Part shown: piece by piece, positions 27,724 to 37,963 of the stretch | Numbering within the stretch: position 1 is the first letter of the stretch | How the letters are laid out: the number at the start of each line of letters is the position of its first letter | From: CAYWFU01 sp964457585 | Lineage (GTDB): Bacteria > JACRDZ01 | DNA length: 64,000 nucleotides | Direction of reading: 5' to 3' | Assembly: GCA_964457585.1 (NCBI GenBank) | Contig: CAYWFU010000005.1 | Coordinates: 1-64,000, forward strand | Notes under the pieces: generated by a model | What the model was told of the DNA's origin: nothing | What the model saw: only the letters and a program-made list of their open reading frames with translations | Database searches by the model: none | Position numbers and translations under genes: made by a program

Positions 27724-28842
27724 TTGCGTTTTTCTTTATTAAAAAAAGACACTTCCTCTTGTGCTCGGCTGGGTAAATTGTTTATACAAAATCAGGAGGT
27801 TTCAACGCCTGTATTCATGCCGGTTGGGACACAGGGATCTGTAAAAACTTTGAGTTCTCATGAACTTAAAGATATTGGATATAAAATAATTTTAGGAAAT
27901 GCATATCATCTCTATTTAAGGCCCGGCATTGACTTAATCAAACAGGCGGGCGGGCTGCATTCATTTATACAATGGGATAGAGGAATTTTGACTGATAGCG
28001 GTGGATTTCAAATTTTCAGTCTTAATGGATTGCAAAAGGTTACAGAAGAAGGGGTTTATTTTGCTTCCCATCTGGATGGCTCAAAGCATTTTGTCAGTCC
28101 TGAAATATCAATGCAAATACAGGAAGGGCTTGGCGCAGATATAATAATGGTATTGGATGAATGTCCATCATATCCATGTGAATATGAAATTGCCAAAGCT
28201 TCCTTAAAAGTAACACTAAATTGGGCACAGCGATGCCGCAATGCGCATATTGACGGAAAGCAGATTCTATTCGGGATTGTGCAGGGAAGTACTTATAGAG
28301 ATCTGCGTGAAAAAAGTGTGGAAGCCTTAATTGAAATTGGTTTTAGCGGTTATGCTGTAGGCGGGTTAAGCGTTGGTGAAGATAAAAAAATTATGTATGA
28401 GATTCTGGATTATACAATTCCGATTTTACCCGAAAATAAACCAAGATATTTAATGGGTGTTGGCACTCCGGAAGATTTATTAGAAGCTGTCGAGCATGGG
28501 GTTGATATGTTCGACTGTATAATGCCGACAAGAATCGCGCGTAATGGAACAATATATACAAAAAAAGGGAGAATAAGCATGAAAAATGCTGAATATGCGC
28601 AAGATTTTTCCCCGCTTGATCCGGATTGCGGCTGCTATGTATGCAAAAATTATTCACGTGCATACTTGCGGCATCTATATAATGTTGGTGAAATGCTGGT
28701 ATTAAGGTTAAATACGTATCATAATTTATATTTTATTTATAAACTTATGGAAAATATTCAGAAAGCAATAGAAGAAGATAGCTTTTTAACATTTAAATCG
28801 GATTTTTTAAAGGAATATAATTACTTAAATTTGGCTCGATAA
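27724..28842 (+). CDS. tgt: Queuine tRNA-ribosyltransferase
   Basis: 372 residues from TTG, with GGAG 7 nt upstream. The catalytic Asp lies in LTDSGGFQIFSL and the second in FDCIMPTRIARNG. The zinc site is CGCYVC followed by a His about 25 residues later. It exchanges guanine-34 for preQ1 in tRNAs with GUN anticodons. It precedes yajC, the usual bacterial pairing, although secD/secF do not follow. Confidence 0.95.
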   Translation: MRFSLLKKDTSSCARLGKLFIQNQEVSTPVFMPVGTQGSVKTLSSHELKDIGYKIILGNAYHLYLRPGIDLIKQAGGLHSFIQWDRGILTDSGGFQIFSLNGLQKVTEEGVYFASHLDGSKHFVSPEISMQIQEGLGADIIMVLDECPSYPCEYEIAKASLKVTLNWAQRCRNAHIDGKQILFGIVQGSTYRDLREKSVEALIEIGFSGYAVGGLSVGEDKKIMYEILDYTIPILPENKPRYLMGVGTPEDLLEAVEHGVDMFDCIMPTRIARNGTIYTKKGRISMKNAEYAQDFSPLDPDCGCYVCKNYSRAYLRHLYNVGEMLVLRLNTYHNLYFIYKLMENIQKAIEEDSFLTFKSDFLKEYNYLNLAR

Positions 28843-28880
28843 ATCGAGCAACTACAATGCAATCAGATATCGCTTCATGA

Positions 28881-28914
28881 CATTATTAAAATGTCCGCAG
28901 GACACAATAATTTT
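28881..28914. repeat. Small hairpin between tgt and yajC
   Basis: TGTCC (28892-28896) and GGACA (28900-28904) pair around GCA, with flanking A/T pairing extending the stem. The downstream TTTTGAATTTTGAATT word resembles other low-complexity intergenic repeats in the window. No clear T-run terminator. Confidence 0.5.
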
Positions 28915-28971
28915 GCATTTTAAATTTTGAATTTTGAATTCCGAATTGTTCGGGTTAAGGGGGTGATTTTA

Positions 28972-29322
28972 ATGTTAGTTCGCACAGCATATGCTATGGG
29001 ACAGGCTGCATCTCAGCCAGCAGCGTCTTCTGGCGGTACAGCTTCAGTTCTAATTAATTTTGTTCCATTAGTGCTTATTTTTGGAGTATTTTATTTTTTG
29101 GTTATTATGCCGCAGCAAAAAAAACATAAAAAACATGAAGAATTATTAAATAATCTAAAAAAAGGTGATAGAGTTATAACTCTTGGTGGAATTTTAGGAG
29201 TAGTTGCTGGAATTAAAGAAAATAATATTGTATCTCTAGAAATATCAAATGGAGTAAAAATTGATGTACTGAAAAACTCCGTATCTACAGTTCAAGAAGA
29301 AGAGAAAACAGAAAATAAATAA
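28972..29322 (+). CDS. yajC: Preprotein translocase subunit YajC
   Basis: 116 residues. A short Ala/Gly/Ser-rich N-terminus is followed by one transmembrane helix (about 22-43), then the highly typical FYFLVIMPQQKKHKKHEELL and GDRVITLGGILGVVAGI segments. It associates with SecDF at the inner membrane. The start at 28972 follows AAGGGGGTG. An earlier in-frame TTG at 28927 lies in a low-complexity repeat and is rejected. Confidence 0.93.
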   Translation: MLVRTAYAMGQAASQPAASSGGTASVLINFVPLVLIFGVFYFLVIMPQQKKHKKHEELLNNLKKGDRVITLGGILGVVAGIKENNIVSLEISNGVKIDVLKNSVSTVQEEEKTENK

Positions 29323-29353
29323 TTTAATATTGTACGTGTTGAGGAAAAATCAA

Positions 29354-30277
29354 ATGAAAAAAGATTTACTACAAGTATCGGATTTTACAGCACAGGATAT
29401 TCTAAAAATATTTCATGATACTGATATTATCAAAAAAAAATTTAAAGAAGGAATAATTAATCATCCTCTTCAGGGAAAAACCCTTGGAATGATTTTTAAA
29501 AAATCCTCAACCCGTACCCGTGTTTCTTTTGAAGTGGGTATGTATCAATTAGGCGGATATTCTTTATTTTTAGATGCTAATGCAGTTCAATTAAACAGAG
29601 GTGAAACAATTGAGGATACAGCTCAAACACTTTCACGATACCTGAATGCCATAATGATCCGAACTTTTAAACATTATGAAGCAGAGGAACTGGCGCATTA
29701 TGCTGCAATACCAGTAATAAATGGATTGACCGACCTTCATCATCCTTGTCAGAGCCTTACTGATTATTACACAATTAGTAAAATAAAAGGTGATTTAACA
29801 AAGATAAAACTTGGATATATTGGGGATGGAAATAATACTCTTAACTCATTAATAGAAGGAGCGGCTCTTTTAGGTGTAAAATTAAAAATTGCTACTCCAA
29901 TCGGATATGAGCCGGATAAAAAAAATCTTGAGAAAGCTTTAAATAACGGCGCATCTATCACTATATCAAATGATCCAAAGGAAGCAGCAAGCAATGCTGA
30001 TGTTCTTTATACTGATGTATGGACAAGTATGGGACAGGAAGAAGAGGAAAAAAAACGACGACTTGATTTTGCAGATTTTCAAATAAATGAAGAGATGGTT
30101 AAATATGCAAAATCTGATGTTATTGTAATGCATTGCCTTCCTGCTCATCGTGGTGAGGAAATTACTGATGGAATCATTAAAAAATTTAATTCTATAATTT
30201 TTGAACAAGCAGAAAATCGTTTACATGTTCAAAAAGCAATATTGGTTAATTTATTAAAGGAATCAGGGAGGAATTAA
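29354..30277 (+). CDS. argF: Ornithine carbamoyltransferase
   Basis: 307 residues. Carbamoyl-phosphate motif SSTRTRVSFE, HPCQSLTD, and the ornithine-site HCLPAHRGEE are all present, so it is an ornithine rather than aspartate or acetylornithine transcarbamoylase. It makes citrulline for arginine synthesis and is followed one nucleotide later by argG. ATG at 29354 is preceded by GAGGAAAA. An in-frame TTG at 29330 is rejected. Confidence 0.93.
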   Translation: MKKDLLQVSDFTAQDILKIFHDTDIIKKKFKEGIINHPLQGKTLGMIFKKSSTRTRVSFEVGMYQLGGYSLFLDANAVQLNRGETIEDTAQTLSRYLNAIMIRTFKHYEAEELAHYAAIPVINGLTDLHHPCQSLTDYYTISKIKGDLTKIKLGYIGDGNNTLNSLIEGAALLGVKLKIATPIGYEPDKKNLEKALNNGASITISNDPKEAASNADVLYTDVWTSMGQEEEEKKRRLDFADFQINEEMVKYAKSDVIVMHCLPAHRGEEITDGIIKKFNSIIFEQAENRLHVQKAILVNLLKESGRN

Positions 30278-30278
30278 T

Positions 30279-31502
30279 TTGTATAAAAGTAAAAAAGTTG
30301 TTTTAGCTTATTCTGGCGGATTAGACACTTCAGTTATTATTAAATGGTTAAAAGAAAAATATGATATGGAGGTTATTGCTTTTTCTGCTGATCTTGGACA
30401 GGGGGGAGAAGATTTAGCAGGGTTAAAAGAAAAAGCTCTTAAAACAGGTGCAAGTAAAGTTTATATAAAAGATTTACGCAATGAATTTGTATCTGATTTC
30501 ATTTTCCCAAGCCTCTGCGCACATGCAGTTTATGAATCCAAGTACCCATTAGCAACTGCATTAGCACGTCCTTTAATTGCAAAATATTTAGTTGAAATAG
30601 CAAAAAAAGAAAACGCGGGAGCAATAGCTCATGGAAGTACTGGAAAAGGAAATGATCAAGTTCGATTTGATGTGACAACTATGGCATTAGCTCCGGAGCT
30701 CGAGATTATAACTCCTCTGCGTGATGGAGAATGGGAATTTAAATCCAGAGACGAAGAAATTGATTATGCAAAAAAACATAACATCCCAATTAAAGCGACA
30801 AAATCAAAACCTTACAGTCTTGATCGCAATCTCTGGGGAGTTAGCATCGAATGCGGTATTCTCGAAGATCCATGGATCGCACCGCCTGATGATGCTTATC
30901 AGATAACAACATCACCTATAAACGCTCCAAATTCTCCAACTATAATTGAAATATATTTTGAAAATGGATTACCAAAAAAACTTAATGGTAAAAAAATATC
31001 TGCTGTATCACTTATTGAAAGTTTAAATATTATTGGCGGTGAAAATGGCATTGGAAGAATTGATATAGTGGAAAATAGACTTGTGGGAATCAAATCAAGA
31101 GAAATTTATGAAGCTCCAGGCGCAGCCATCCTTTATACTGCGCATCGTGCTCTGGAAGAATTATGTCTTGACAGGGAAACATATCATTTTAAAGAAACTC
31201 TTGTTACCAAATATTCAGAATTAATATATTATGGATTATGGTATTCACCTTTGCGAGAAGCTTTAAATAGTTTTGTACAAAGCACACAAACTTATATATC
31301 AGGAACAGTTCGTCTTTCTTTATACAAAGGTAATTGCACAGTGCTAGGACGAAAATCAGATACTTCATTATATCATCATAAACTGGCAACGTATGATAAG
31401 GAAGATATATTCGATCATACAAAAGCGCGCGGTTTTGTTGAAATATGGGGATTGCCTTTGAAGATACATGGAATGATGCGAGGTGGAGGAAAAAATAAAT
31501 AA
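30279..31502 (+). CDS. argG: Argininosuccinate synthase
   Basis: 407 residues from TTG, with GGGAGG 8 nt upstream. The PP-loop AYSGGLDTSV starts the protein. HGSTGKGNDQVRF and the LDRNLWG element are family signatures. It joins citrulline and aspartate. The gene converges on the radical SAM gene with only 25 nt between stops, and no clear terminator is visible there. Confidence 0.95.
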   Translation: MYKSKKVVLAYSGGLDTSVIIKWLKEKYDMEVIAFSADLGQGGEDLAGLKEKALKTGASKVYIKDLRNEFVSDFIFPSLCAHAVYESKYPLATALARPLIAKYLVEIAKKENAGAIAHGSTGKGNDQVRFDVTTMALAPELEIITPLRDGEWEFKSRDEEIDYAKKHNIPIKATKSKPYSLDRNLWGVSIECGILEDPWIAPPDDAYQITTSPINAPNSPTIIEIYFENGLPKKLNGKKISAVSLIESLNIIGGENGIGRIDIVENRLVGIKSREIYEAPGAAILYTAHRALEELCLDRETYHFKETLVTKYSELIYYGLWYSPLREALNSFVQSTQTYISGTVRLSLYKGNCTVLGRKSDTSLYHHKLATYDKEDIFDHTKARGFVEIWGLPLKIHGMMRGGGKNK

Positions 31503-31527
31503 TGGACTCAATTTATAATAAATTAAA

Positions 31528-32835
31528 CTACATAAAAACTCCAAAAGTATCAAGCATTTTCTTATAACCTAGATTCCAAGCTAAAATTAAATTTGTATCA
31601 AATTTATCTTTATTATTCTTAAGAGTTAAAATACGGTTTTGAATTTGAGGTAAGCTGTAAAATTCTTTGCAAATCCAATCGTATCCTTCTTTAAGTACTT
31701 TTGATGACATGTTTTTCGGGGTAAAAACAGGATGACCCATATTATAATATGTCCAATCATGCTCAATTATTCGGTCTTCTTTTTTCATTTTTAAAAATAA
31801 TTCGGTACCAGGTAAAGGAGTAAGAATATTGAACGTAGCAAAAATCACTTTATTATCTTTTAAAAATTGAAATGTTTTTTCAAAAGCGCTGTCTGTATCA
31901 GATTCTCCACCAAAAGAAAAACTGGTATTAATTAATATTCCATGATTATGCATTGTCTGAATTATTTTTTCATATTTATCCATACTATTTTGTGTTTTAT
32001 TTATTGCATCTATGCTTCCATGTGAAAGACTTTCAAATCCAACAACTAATTTTATGCAACCGCTTTCTTTCGCTAATTCAAGCAAATTATTGTCATCAAG
32101 AATGTTAATATCAGCTTGACTCCACCATTTAATATTTTTATCTTTCAACTTTTCCAAAAATTCTTTACTGCGATTTCTATCAACAAAAATATTATCATCA
32201 ACAAAAAAAATTGGGGATTTTTTATTTGGAAATTTATCTATTTCATTAAGAACACAATCAATAGTTTTTTTAGCATATTGTCTTTTATATCTGGATGCTA
32301 TACTACAAAATGAACAGGCATGGGGGCATCCACGAGTTGTTTGAATTGAATTAATAGTAAGATATTTTTCCTGTCTAAAAATTTCTCTTTTTGGTGTAGA
32401 AAATACTTTTAAATAACTTAAATTCGCATTATAATTTTTTTTTAGTGATTTATTACTGAAATCTTCTAAAACATTTTGCCAGACTACCTCAGCATCTCCA
32501 ACTACAACAGCGTCAGCAAATTTAGAAACTTCATCCGGACAAACAGTTGCATGAGGTCCTCCCATGATTACTGTTTTATTTCGTTTACGGAATTCATTCG
32601 ATATTGCATAAGCGCGTTTGCTGTTTGCAGTCATGAAACCTATTGCAAGTAAATCAAAATTTTCATCAAAATTTATATCTTCAACATTTTCATCTATTAA
32701 TTTAATTTCCCAATTTTCAGGTGTTAGTCCTGCTACTGAAGCTAAACCTAATGGAGGAAGCCAAAAAGGTGTAATCCTTACTATACCAGTTTTATGGACT
32801 GTAGGGCAAATCAATAAAAGCTTTTTTGTTTTCAT
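31528..32835 (-). CDS. B12-binding-domain radical SAM protein
   Basis: 435 residues. An N-terminal cobalamin-binding-like Rossmann domain (about 1-135) is followed by a radical SAM core with Cys170-x3-Cys174-x2-Cys177 (RGCPHACSFC). This is the class B/HpnP-BchE-like family, which performs C-methylations and ring-forming or oxidative steps. It is the last gene of the biosynthetic operon, 9 nt after the ABC ATPase with AGGAG before its ATG. C-methylation or C-C chemistry on the acyl product is plausible but not demonstrable. The cobalamin-ligating His motif is not obvious. Confidence 0.82.
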   Translation of the reverse strand: MKTKKLLLICPTVHKTGIVRITPFWLPPLGLASVAGLTPENWEIKLIDENVEDINFDENFDLLAIGFMTANSKRAYAISNEFRKRNKTVIMGGPHATVCPDEVSKFADAVVVGDAEVVWQNVLEDFSNKSLKKNYNANLSYLKVFSTPKREIFRQEKYLTINSIQTTRGCPHACSFCSIASRYKRQYAKKTIDCVLNEIDKFPNKKSPIFFVDDNIFVDRNRSKEFLEKLKDKNIKWWSQADINILDDNNLLELAKESGCIKLVVGFESLSHGSIDAINKTQNSMDKYEKIIQTMHNHGILINTSFSFGGESDTDSAFEKTFQFLKDNKVIFATFNILTPLPGTELFLKMKKEDRIIEHDWTYYNMGHPVFTPKNMSSKVLKEGYDWICKEFYSLPQIQNRILTLKNNKDKFDTNLILAWNLGYKKMLDTFGVFM

Positions 32836-32844
32836 TAATATCTC

Positions 32845-33543
32845 CTAATACGAATATCGGTTTGTTGATTTTATATTTTCAATTTTCCCATCTCGGAGTT
32901 CAATTATTTTATATGCATAATTCATAACTTTGGGATCGTGAGTAGAAAATATAAATGTAGTCCCTATTTTCTTATTTAAATCAGAAATCAGTTCCATAAT
33001 TCGAATCGCATTTTCACCATCAAGATTCCCAGTTGGTTCGTCTGCCAATACTATTGGCGCGTTTGTTACTAATGCTCTTGCAATGGCTACTCTTTGTCTC
33101 TGCCCACCGGATAGTTCATCAATATATCTTTTTTCAAGTCCATTAAGTCCAACCATTTCCAGTGAAGAAAATATTTTATTTTTTATATCTTTAGTTTTTT
33201 GAGATGAGAATAAAATTGGGAATTCAATATTTTCATAAACATTAAGAATAGGAAATAAATTAAAAAATTGAAAAACAAAGCTTACTTTATTTTTTCTATA
33301 AAACATTTTTTCTTTTGCGGATAATTTGTTTAATTCAATTGAATCTACATATATTTTTCCAGAAGTTGGAATATCCAGTGTACCAAGAAGATTTATTATT
33401 GTTGTCTTTCCGCTTCCTGATGGTCCAACAAGTGCAATGATTTCACCTCTCAATATTTCAAGATTTATATTGCTTAATGCTTTAACATTTACTTTTCCTA
33501 ATTGGTAATTGTGTTCAATATTTTCCATTTTAATATAAGACAT
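32845..33543 (-). CDS. ABC transporter ATP-binding protein, LolD/MacB type
   Basis: 232 residues. Walker A GPSGSGKT (40-47), signature ELSGGQRQRVAIA (143-155) and Walker B IVLADEP (164-170) are intact, and TGNLDG follows as in the LolD/MacB subfamily. It pairs with the two FtsX-type permeases encoded upstream in the operon to form a mechanotransmission ABC transporter. With the LolA-like protein it suggests extraction of a lipid or lipoprotein from the inner membrane. The start follows AAAGGAT. Confidence 0.92.
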   Translation of the reverse strand: MSYIKMENIEHNYQLGKVNVKALSNINLEILRGEIIALVGPSGSGKTTIINLLGTLDIPTSGKIYVDSIELNKLSAKEKMFYRKNKVSFVFQFFNLFPILNVYENIEFPILFSSQKTKDIKNKIFSSLEMVGLNGLEKRYIDELSGGQRQRVAIARALVTNAPIVLADEPTGNLDGENAIRIMELISDLNKKIGTTFIFSTHDPKVMNYAYKIIELRDGKIENIKSTNRYSY

Positions 33544-33553
33544 ATGTTATCCT

Positions 33554-34657
33554 TTATTTTTCAAAAAAAGAATTAAAGTAAACCGACACGCTTAAGTAAA
33601 GTTCGTATCTTGTGCCGCTTAGCAGTGGGAATTCTTTTTCTCCATCACCAATAGTATGATACCCACCAATATTTAATGTAGTCTCATCCGAAATATTAAT
33701 TGATGTCAAAAAGTTAATTAATGAGCTTTTGTCATTATCAATATTTTGTAAAAATCCTGCACCAAACCGATAAGACATATAATTATATCCTAATCCTGTA
33801 AATAAATAATTTTTTAGCGTTTCTCCGATTATTGGGTATGAATTTTTCAGGTATTCTTCTGGCATTTTTTTATATCCATTTTCATTTGAAAAATATTCAA
33901 GTTGAATGAATAAATTACCTTTAATAAAATCAACGGATGGGGATAATTGAATTCCATATAAATTTTTCCAATTGTTCTTAAATTCAGTGTTTTGAAATTC
34001 GCTATAAATAGTAATAGAATCAATACGTGGCATTGGAAATCTAACAAATCCAGCATTAATATTTTTTTTATTTTTTTGAAATCCACTGGTGAAAAATGTT
34101 TCAAGAGATTTATATGTTGATTTTATTGCTAATGTACCTTTGGAATCTTTTGTGTTATCTTCTTTAACTAAAATTCCTCTTATTTCGTATGAATGCGATC
34201 CTTGTTTATTGAAAAAAGAAACTCTGGAAAGTATTATTCCCTCATCGCCATTTCTTTTTTCATCATCACGATATAGAGGTGATTTTTTTGGATTAAGTAT
34301 GTCCGCTGGATTCCACGCAAATCCAATTCCATCAACGATTCTATCTTTCCCCATTTCTAAAGTCAGGTATTCGTTTTGGTACGCTATATATGCTTTATTG
34401 AAAACCAGATCAAATTTATTTTTAAAATAGGAACCTTTTAATTCCATAAAACCAGTACTATTCATGGAATTAATCTTTAGATTATCAATAAAAAAAGAGT
34501 TACCATTAAATGAAGAAGTTGTATCATTTTTAAAATAATTTGTACCAATTATCCCAGCTTCAATTTTCCCATAATTATCAATAGTAATATCAGCAAACAA
34601 AACATTTACATCCAGTAAAAAAAATATAATGGGTAAAAAAAATATTTTATTCTTCAT
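33554..34657 (-). CDS. Predicted outer-membrane beta-barrel protein
   Basis: 367 residues. A signal peptide (about 1-22, ending LFADI) is followed by alternating polar/hydrophobic strands throughout and a C-terminal aromatic (SVYFNSFFEK). The segment GKDRIVDGIGFAWNPADILNP resembles a conserved stretch in DUF1302-type and related barrels. Located between the LolA-like carrier and the ABC ATPase, it could be the outer-membrane acceptor or exit port for the operon's lipid. Family assignment is tentative. Confidence 0.65.
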   Translation of the reverse strand: MKNKIFFLPIIFFLLDVNVLFADITIDNYGKIEAGIIGTNYFKNDTTSSFNGNSFFIDNLKINSMNSTGFMELKGSYFKNKFDLVFNKAYIAYQNEYLTLEMGKDRIVDGIGFAWNPADILNPKKSPLYRDDEKRNGDEGIILSRVSFFNKQGSHSYEIRGILVKEDNTKDSKGTLAIKSTYKSLETFFTSGFQKNKKNINAGFVRFPMPRIDSITIYSEFQNTEFKNNWKNLYGIQLSPSVDFIKGNLFIQLEYFSNENGYKKMPEEYLKNSYPIIGETLKNYLFTGLGYNYMSYRFGAGFLQNIDNDKSSLINFLTSINISDETTLNIGGYHTIGDGEKEFPLLSGTRYELYLSVSVYFNSFFEK

Positions 34658-34662
34658 TTAAA

Positions 34663-35466
34663 TTATCGTCCCCTGCTGAGTTCTTTCATATATGTCGGAG
34701 TAAAATATATTTCAGGAATATTTGCATTATAGGTAGCTTTTTTATAAGTTAAAATTGTATAATTTTTTGTATTTAATGATGTTGTCATCATTAGAGTTTC
34801 TGGTTTATTTTTACCATTTAAATTAGTGAAATTTTTATACAGTAATATACCCAATAGTCTTCCAGACAGTGTATAGAATTCTTGCCTATATGGTATCCCT
34901 TCATTAGCTATATAGGTTTTTACTTTTGGATATGATGGGCTTTTATTTTCTATTGAATTACTTTCAATTATATGACCATTAAGAATAGCATTGTTTAAAT
35001 TGTTTTCATCAAAAGGTAATTGGATTGATTCTTTTAAATTTGGGTCAACGAATTTTGAATTATAGTCATCTAGGAGATTTAAGTTTGCTATATCAACAAA
35101 AGAAAAATCGCTTCCTAGCAATCTATCTTTTTTAGAACTTTTTAATATTTTATCAATTGTGGGGTAATATATCCAACAGTCTTCTTTATTTAACAGAAAA
35201 ATAGTTCCTTTATCAATAATAGGACGTTCCACTCTTGATACAAAATTTCTTTCTTTTGCCCATATTGTCATTGTGTATTCACTTTTTTTATTCTCTCTTA
35301 TTATTTCCATTTTAACAACAAAACAAGCGTCTTTTTCAATCAATAACGATTCAACGTTTTTTATAATTGATAAAATATCTTCTTGTTTAGCAAAGCATGT
35401 TGATATAGCTACAAATATTGTAATTAAAATAGTATTTAGCATTAAGATAAATTTTTTTTTGAACAT
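34663..35466 (-). CDS. LolA-like outer-membrane lipoprotein-sorting protein
   Basis: 267 residues. A signal peptide ends near residue 26 (ISTCFAKQ). The mature part has the half-barrel pattern of LolA-like proteins of the PF17131 kind: IWAKERNFVSRVERPIIDKGT and YYPTIDKILKSSKKDRLLGSDFSFVD are typical. It probably shields an acyl chain in the periplasm, carrying it from the LolCDE-like complex to the outer membrane. The gene lies between the permease and the beta-barrel gene, supporting a dedicated export route. Confidence 0.82.
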   Translation of the reverse strand: MFKKKFILMLNTILITIFVAISTCFAKQEDILSIIKNVESLLIEKDACFVVKMEIIRENKKSEYTMTIWAKERNFVSRVERPIIDKGTIFLLNKEDCWIYYPTIDKILKSSKKDRLLGSDFSFVDIANLNLLDDYNSKFVDPNLKESIQLPFDENNLNNAILNGHIIESNSIENKSPSYPKVKTYIANEGIPYRQEFYTLSGRLLGILLYKNFTNLNGKNKPETLMMTTSLNTKNYTILTYKKATYNANIPEIYFTPTYMKELSRGR

Positions 35467-35484
35467 GTTAATATTGTTTACCTC

Positions 35485-36732
35485 CTAGAGTTTAAGCTCG
35501 TTTAAAGCTTCAACGGGTTTTAATTTTAAAATTTTTATCGTAGGGAATGTGGCTGCAATAAATGCTATTACTGGAATTAATATTAATGAATAAAAAAATG
35601 AAAATAAATTTATTTTTAAATATAATCTATCAGATGCGAATGCATATTTCATTGCGTCATTTGCAGCAGGGATTCCAATTTTTGATAAGACAGAAATAGT
35701 TATTAAACCGCATAAACTACCAATTATCGCAGGGAATAAGGCAAGCAAAATTCCCTGACATGTGAATATAAAAAATATGGTTTTTTTAGCAAGACCAAGC
35801 GAACTCATGATTCCTATTTCTTTTTTGCTACTGTTAATACTAATCATCAATGTACTATAGATAAAAAGAAAAATGCATATATACATTAATATAAAAGAAA
35901 AATTTAAAATAAAGTTGTATGTTTTGTTTATAGTTTTAAAAAAACTTCCTGAAATTTCAGAACTTACAATTTTCCAATCATTGGGTACTATTTTTTTTAA
36001 TCGGATGATTGTGCTGTCAATCTGGTCTTTGTCTTTAACCATTACCAAAACCGATGAAATATTATTGATTGAAAGATGCATAGCATTTTTTAAATCTGGA
36101 TAATTGATATAAACTATATTGTCAGCCAAATTAGGGAATCCTTTTCCATCAAAAATAGCACCAACAATAAATCTTGCTGGAACTGGTATTCCACTATCTG
36201 ACAATATAAATAAATAAGCAAAATCACCTGTTTTGAGCTTGAGTTTTGAAGCAATTTTTTTACTTATATATATGCCACTATTTTTTTTATTATTATCAAA
36301 ATTTAGCAGTGTTTTAAATGAATAATTTTCTTCTTTATTAAATTCACAACCAATTATTGTAATATATTCATTCTTTTGGACATCCTCACCCATTATGTTT
36401 GCAATTAAGACAAGTCTTTTAAGTGCTGCTTTGATATTAGCTTCATGCATTATGTTATTGATGCTCCCACTGTCGATTAGCATATCATTCCATCCAACTT
36501 GAATTGGTCCTGGATTACTTTTTAAGTCTACTTGTTTTGCAATAATTGTTATATTTCCAGTATATCCATTATGCATTAGGTTTAACACCTGTTCTTCTAC
36601 ACCTTTGGTATATCCACCACCTAAAATAATGATAAAAGCACTAAATCCAATTGCAAACATAATAAAATAATTTCTTTTATATTTAAAAATGTTTTTTAAT
36701 AATATTTGTAAAATGCGTATAGGTTTAGTCAT
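35485..36732 (-). CDS. FtsX-like ABC permease (LolC/LolE type), second copy
   Basis: 415 residues with the MacB/LolC layout: transmembrane helix 1 (about 20-40), a large periplasmic domain, then three helices at about 270-300, 320-345 and 375-400. It ends LKPVEALNELKL, a typical FtsX-family tail. It overlaps the upstream permease gene by 8 nt (ATGACTAA). The two divergent copies likely form a heterodimer with the LolD-like ATPase. Confidence 0.88.
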   Translation of the reverse strand: MTKPIRILQILLKNIFKYKRNYFIMFAIGFSAFIIILGGGYTKGVEEQVLNLMHNGYTGNITIIAKQVDLKSNPGPIQVGWNDMLIDSGSINNIMHEANIKAALKRLVLIANIMGEDVQKNEYITIIGCEFNKEENYSFKTLLNFDNNKKNSGIYISKKIASKLKLKTGDFAYLFILSDSGIPVPARFIVGAIFDGKGFPNLADNIVYINYPDLKNAMHLSINNISSVLVMVKDKDQIDSTIIRLKKIVPNDWKIVSSEISGSFFKTINKTYNFILNFSFILMYICIFLFIYSTLMISINSSKKEIGIMSSLGLAKKTIFFIFTCQGILLALFPAIIGSLCGLITISVLSKIGIPAANDAMKYAFASDRLYLKINLFSFFYSLILIPVIAFIAATFPTIKILKLKPVEALNELKL

Positions 36733-37960
36733 TTTTTAATATTTCCACAGGATTAAGTTTATTGATTTTAATAATAGAATAAAGACTTACTATTTGTATG
36801 AAAACCAAAATTCCTATAAATAAATAAATAATAGAAATTACATCTATAAAAGGGACAATGTTATCAAATCCACCCATCATTATTTTTACAATTTGTGAAT
36901 CAATAGGGATTCCTGTTTTACCAATAAAATTTACTATTATCCAGCCTATTATTAATCCAGGTAAAACAAAATATATAGTAAGCATTGTAAATTCACCTAA
37001 AACCAATCCACCTATTTGCCATTTGGAAAGCCCCATACTCACCATTGTTCCATATTCTTTTTTTCTTTCTATAATATTAGAAAGTATAGAATCGAATAAG
37101 AATACACCAATTATTATCATTGTTATGCTTAATACTATCCATATTGTAACAACAAAAATATTTACAATTCCAACCAACAGATTTCCATATTCTTTCCAAT
37201 CCAATATTTTAAATGAATTATCATTGATTTTATTTTGTAATATATTATTTATTGTTTCAGTACTTTTATCTTTTCGATTAACTAATATTTGTGTTACATT
37301 ATTTTCATTTTCATTCATAAGAAATTGTACATCTTTGAGCGATGCAATAATTATATGACCAACAAGCATTTCCGAAGTGCCTAATATTTGGTATATACCC
37401 TTTATAAAAAAATAATCAAAATTTCTTCTACCATCGGAAGTAACTGTCTCAATTGAAATAATATCCCCAACATCTATTTTCATTTTTTCAGCTATTGAAG
37501 ATGTGATTAGAACTTCATTGTCGTGTAAGTTGCTATAGCTTAAATTATGTCCCTTAATAATTTTTAATTTATTTTTATATGTATTTTCAACACCGATTAA
37601 GAGCGCAATATGCTGATTATTTTTAGTATATAAAAATGCGCGCGTGCTATATTGTTTTGTTAAAATAAGATCAGAGTCGTTTATTTTTTTAGTGATAGAA
37701 GTGCAATTAAAAGATTTTATTTTTTCATACCATAAAGCATTCATTACAGAATCTTTTGAACAAATAACCGCATTCCCTAAAAAATTATTAATTGCCCCAC
37801 CAAGCATTTGACGTGTCAATCCTTGACTATATCCTAAAAAAAGTATACTTATAATACTGAAAAACATAAAGGATAAGCCAAGAAGGTATGTCCTTATTTT
37901 GCGTCTCCATAAATTTTTATTACCAAATTTTAAATAGAATAATATTTTATTTTGGAACAT
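36725..37960 (-). CDS. FtsX-like ABC permease (LolC/LolE type), first copy
   Basis: 411 residues with the same topology as its neighbour: an N-terminal helix after GNKNLWRRKIRTYLLGLSF, a periplasmic MacB-PCD-like domain (about 50-260), and three C-terminal helices. It ends INKLNPVEILKND. It lies 3 nt after the secreted-protein gene. Two different permease genes in tandem resemble lolC/lolE rather than macB, which carries a fused ATPase. Confidence 0.88.
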   Translation of the reverse strand: MFQNKILFYLKFGNKNLWRRKIRTYLLGLSFMFFSIISILFLGYSQGLTRQMLGGAINNFLGNAVICSKDSVMNALWYEKIKSFNCTSITKKINDSDLILTKQYSTRAFLYTKNNQHIALLIGVENTYKNKLKIIKGHNLSYSNLHDNEVLITSSIAEKMKIDVGDIISIETVTSDGRRNFDYFFIKGIYQILGTSEMLVGHIIIASLKDVQFLMNENENNVTQILVNRKDKSTETINNILQNKINDNSFKILDWKEYGNLLVGIVNIFVVTIWIVLSITMIIIGVFLFDSILSNIIERKKEYGTMVSMGLSKWQIGGLVLGEFTMLTIYFVLPGLIIGWIIVNFIGKTGIPIDSQIVKIMMGGFDNIVPFIDVISIIYLFIGILVFIQIVSLYSIIKINKLNPVEILKND

Positions 37961-37963
37961 AAA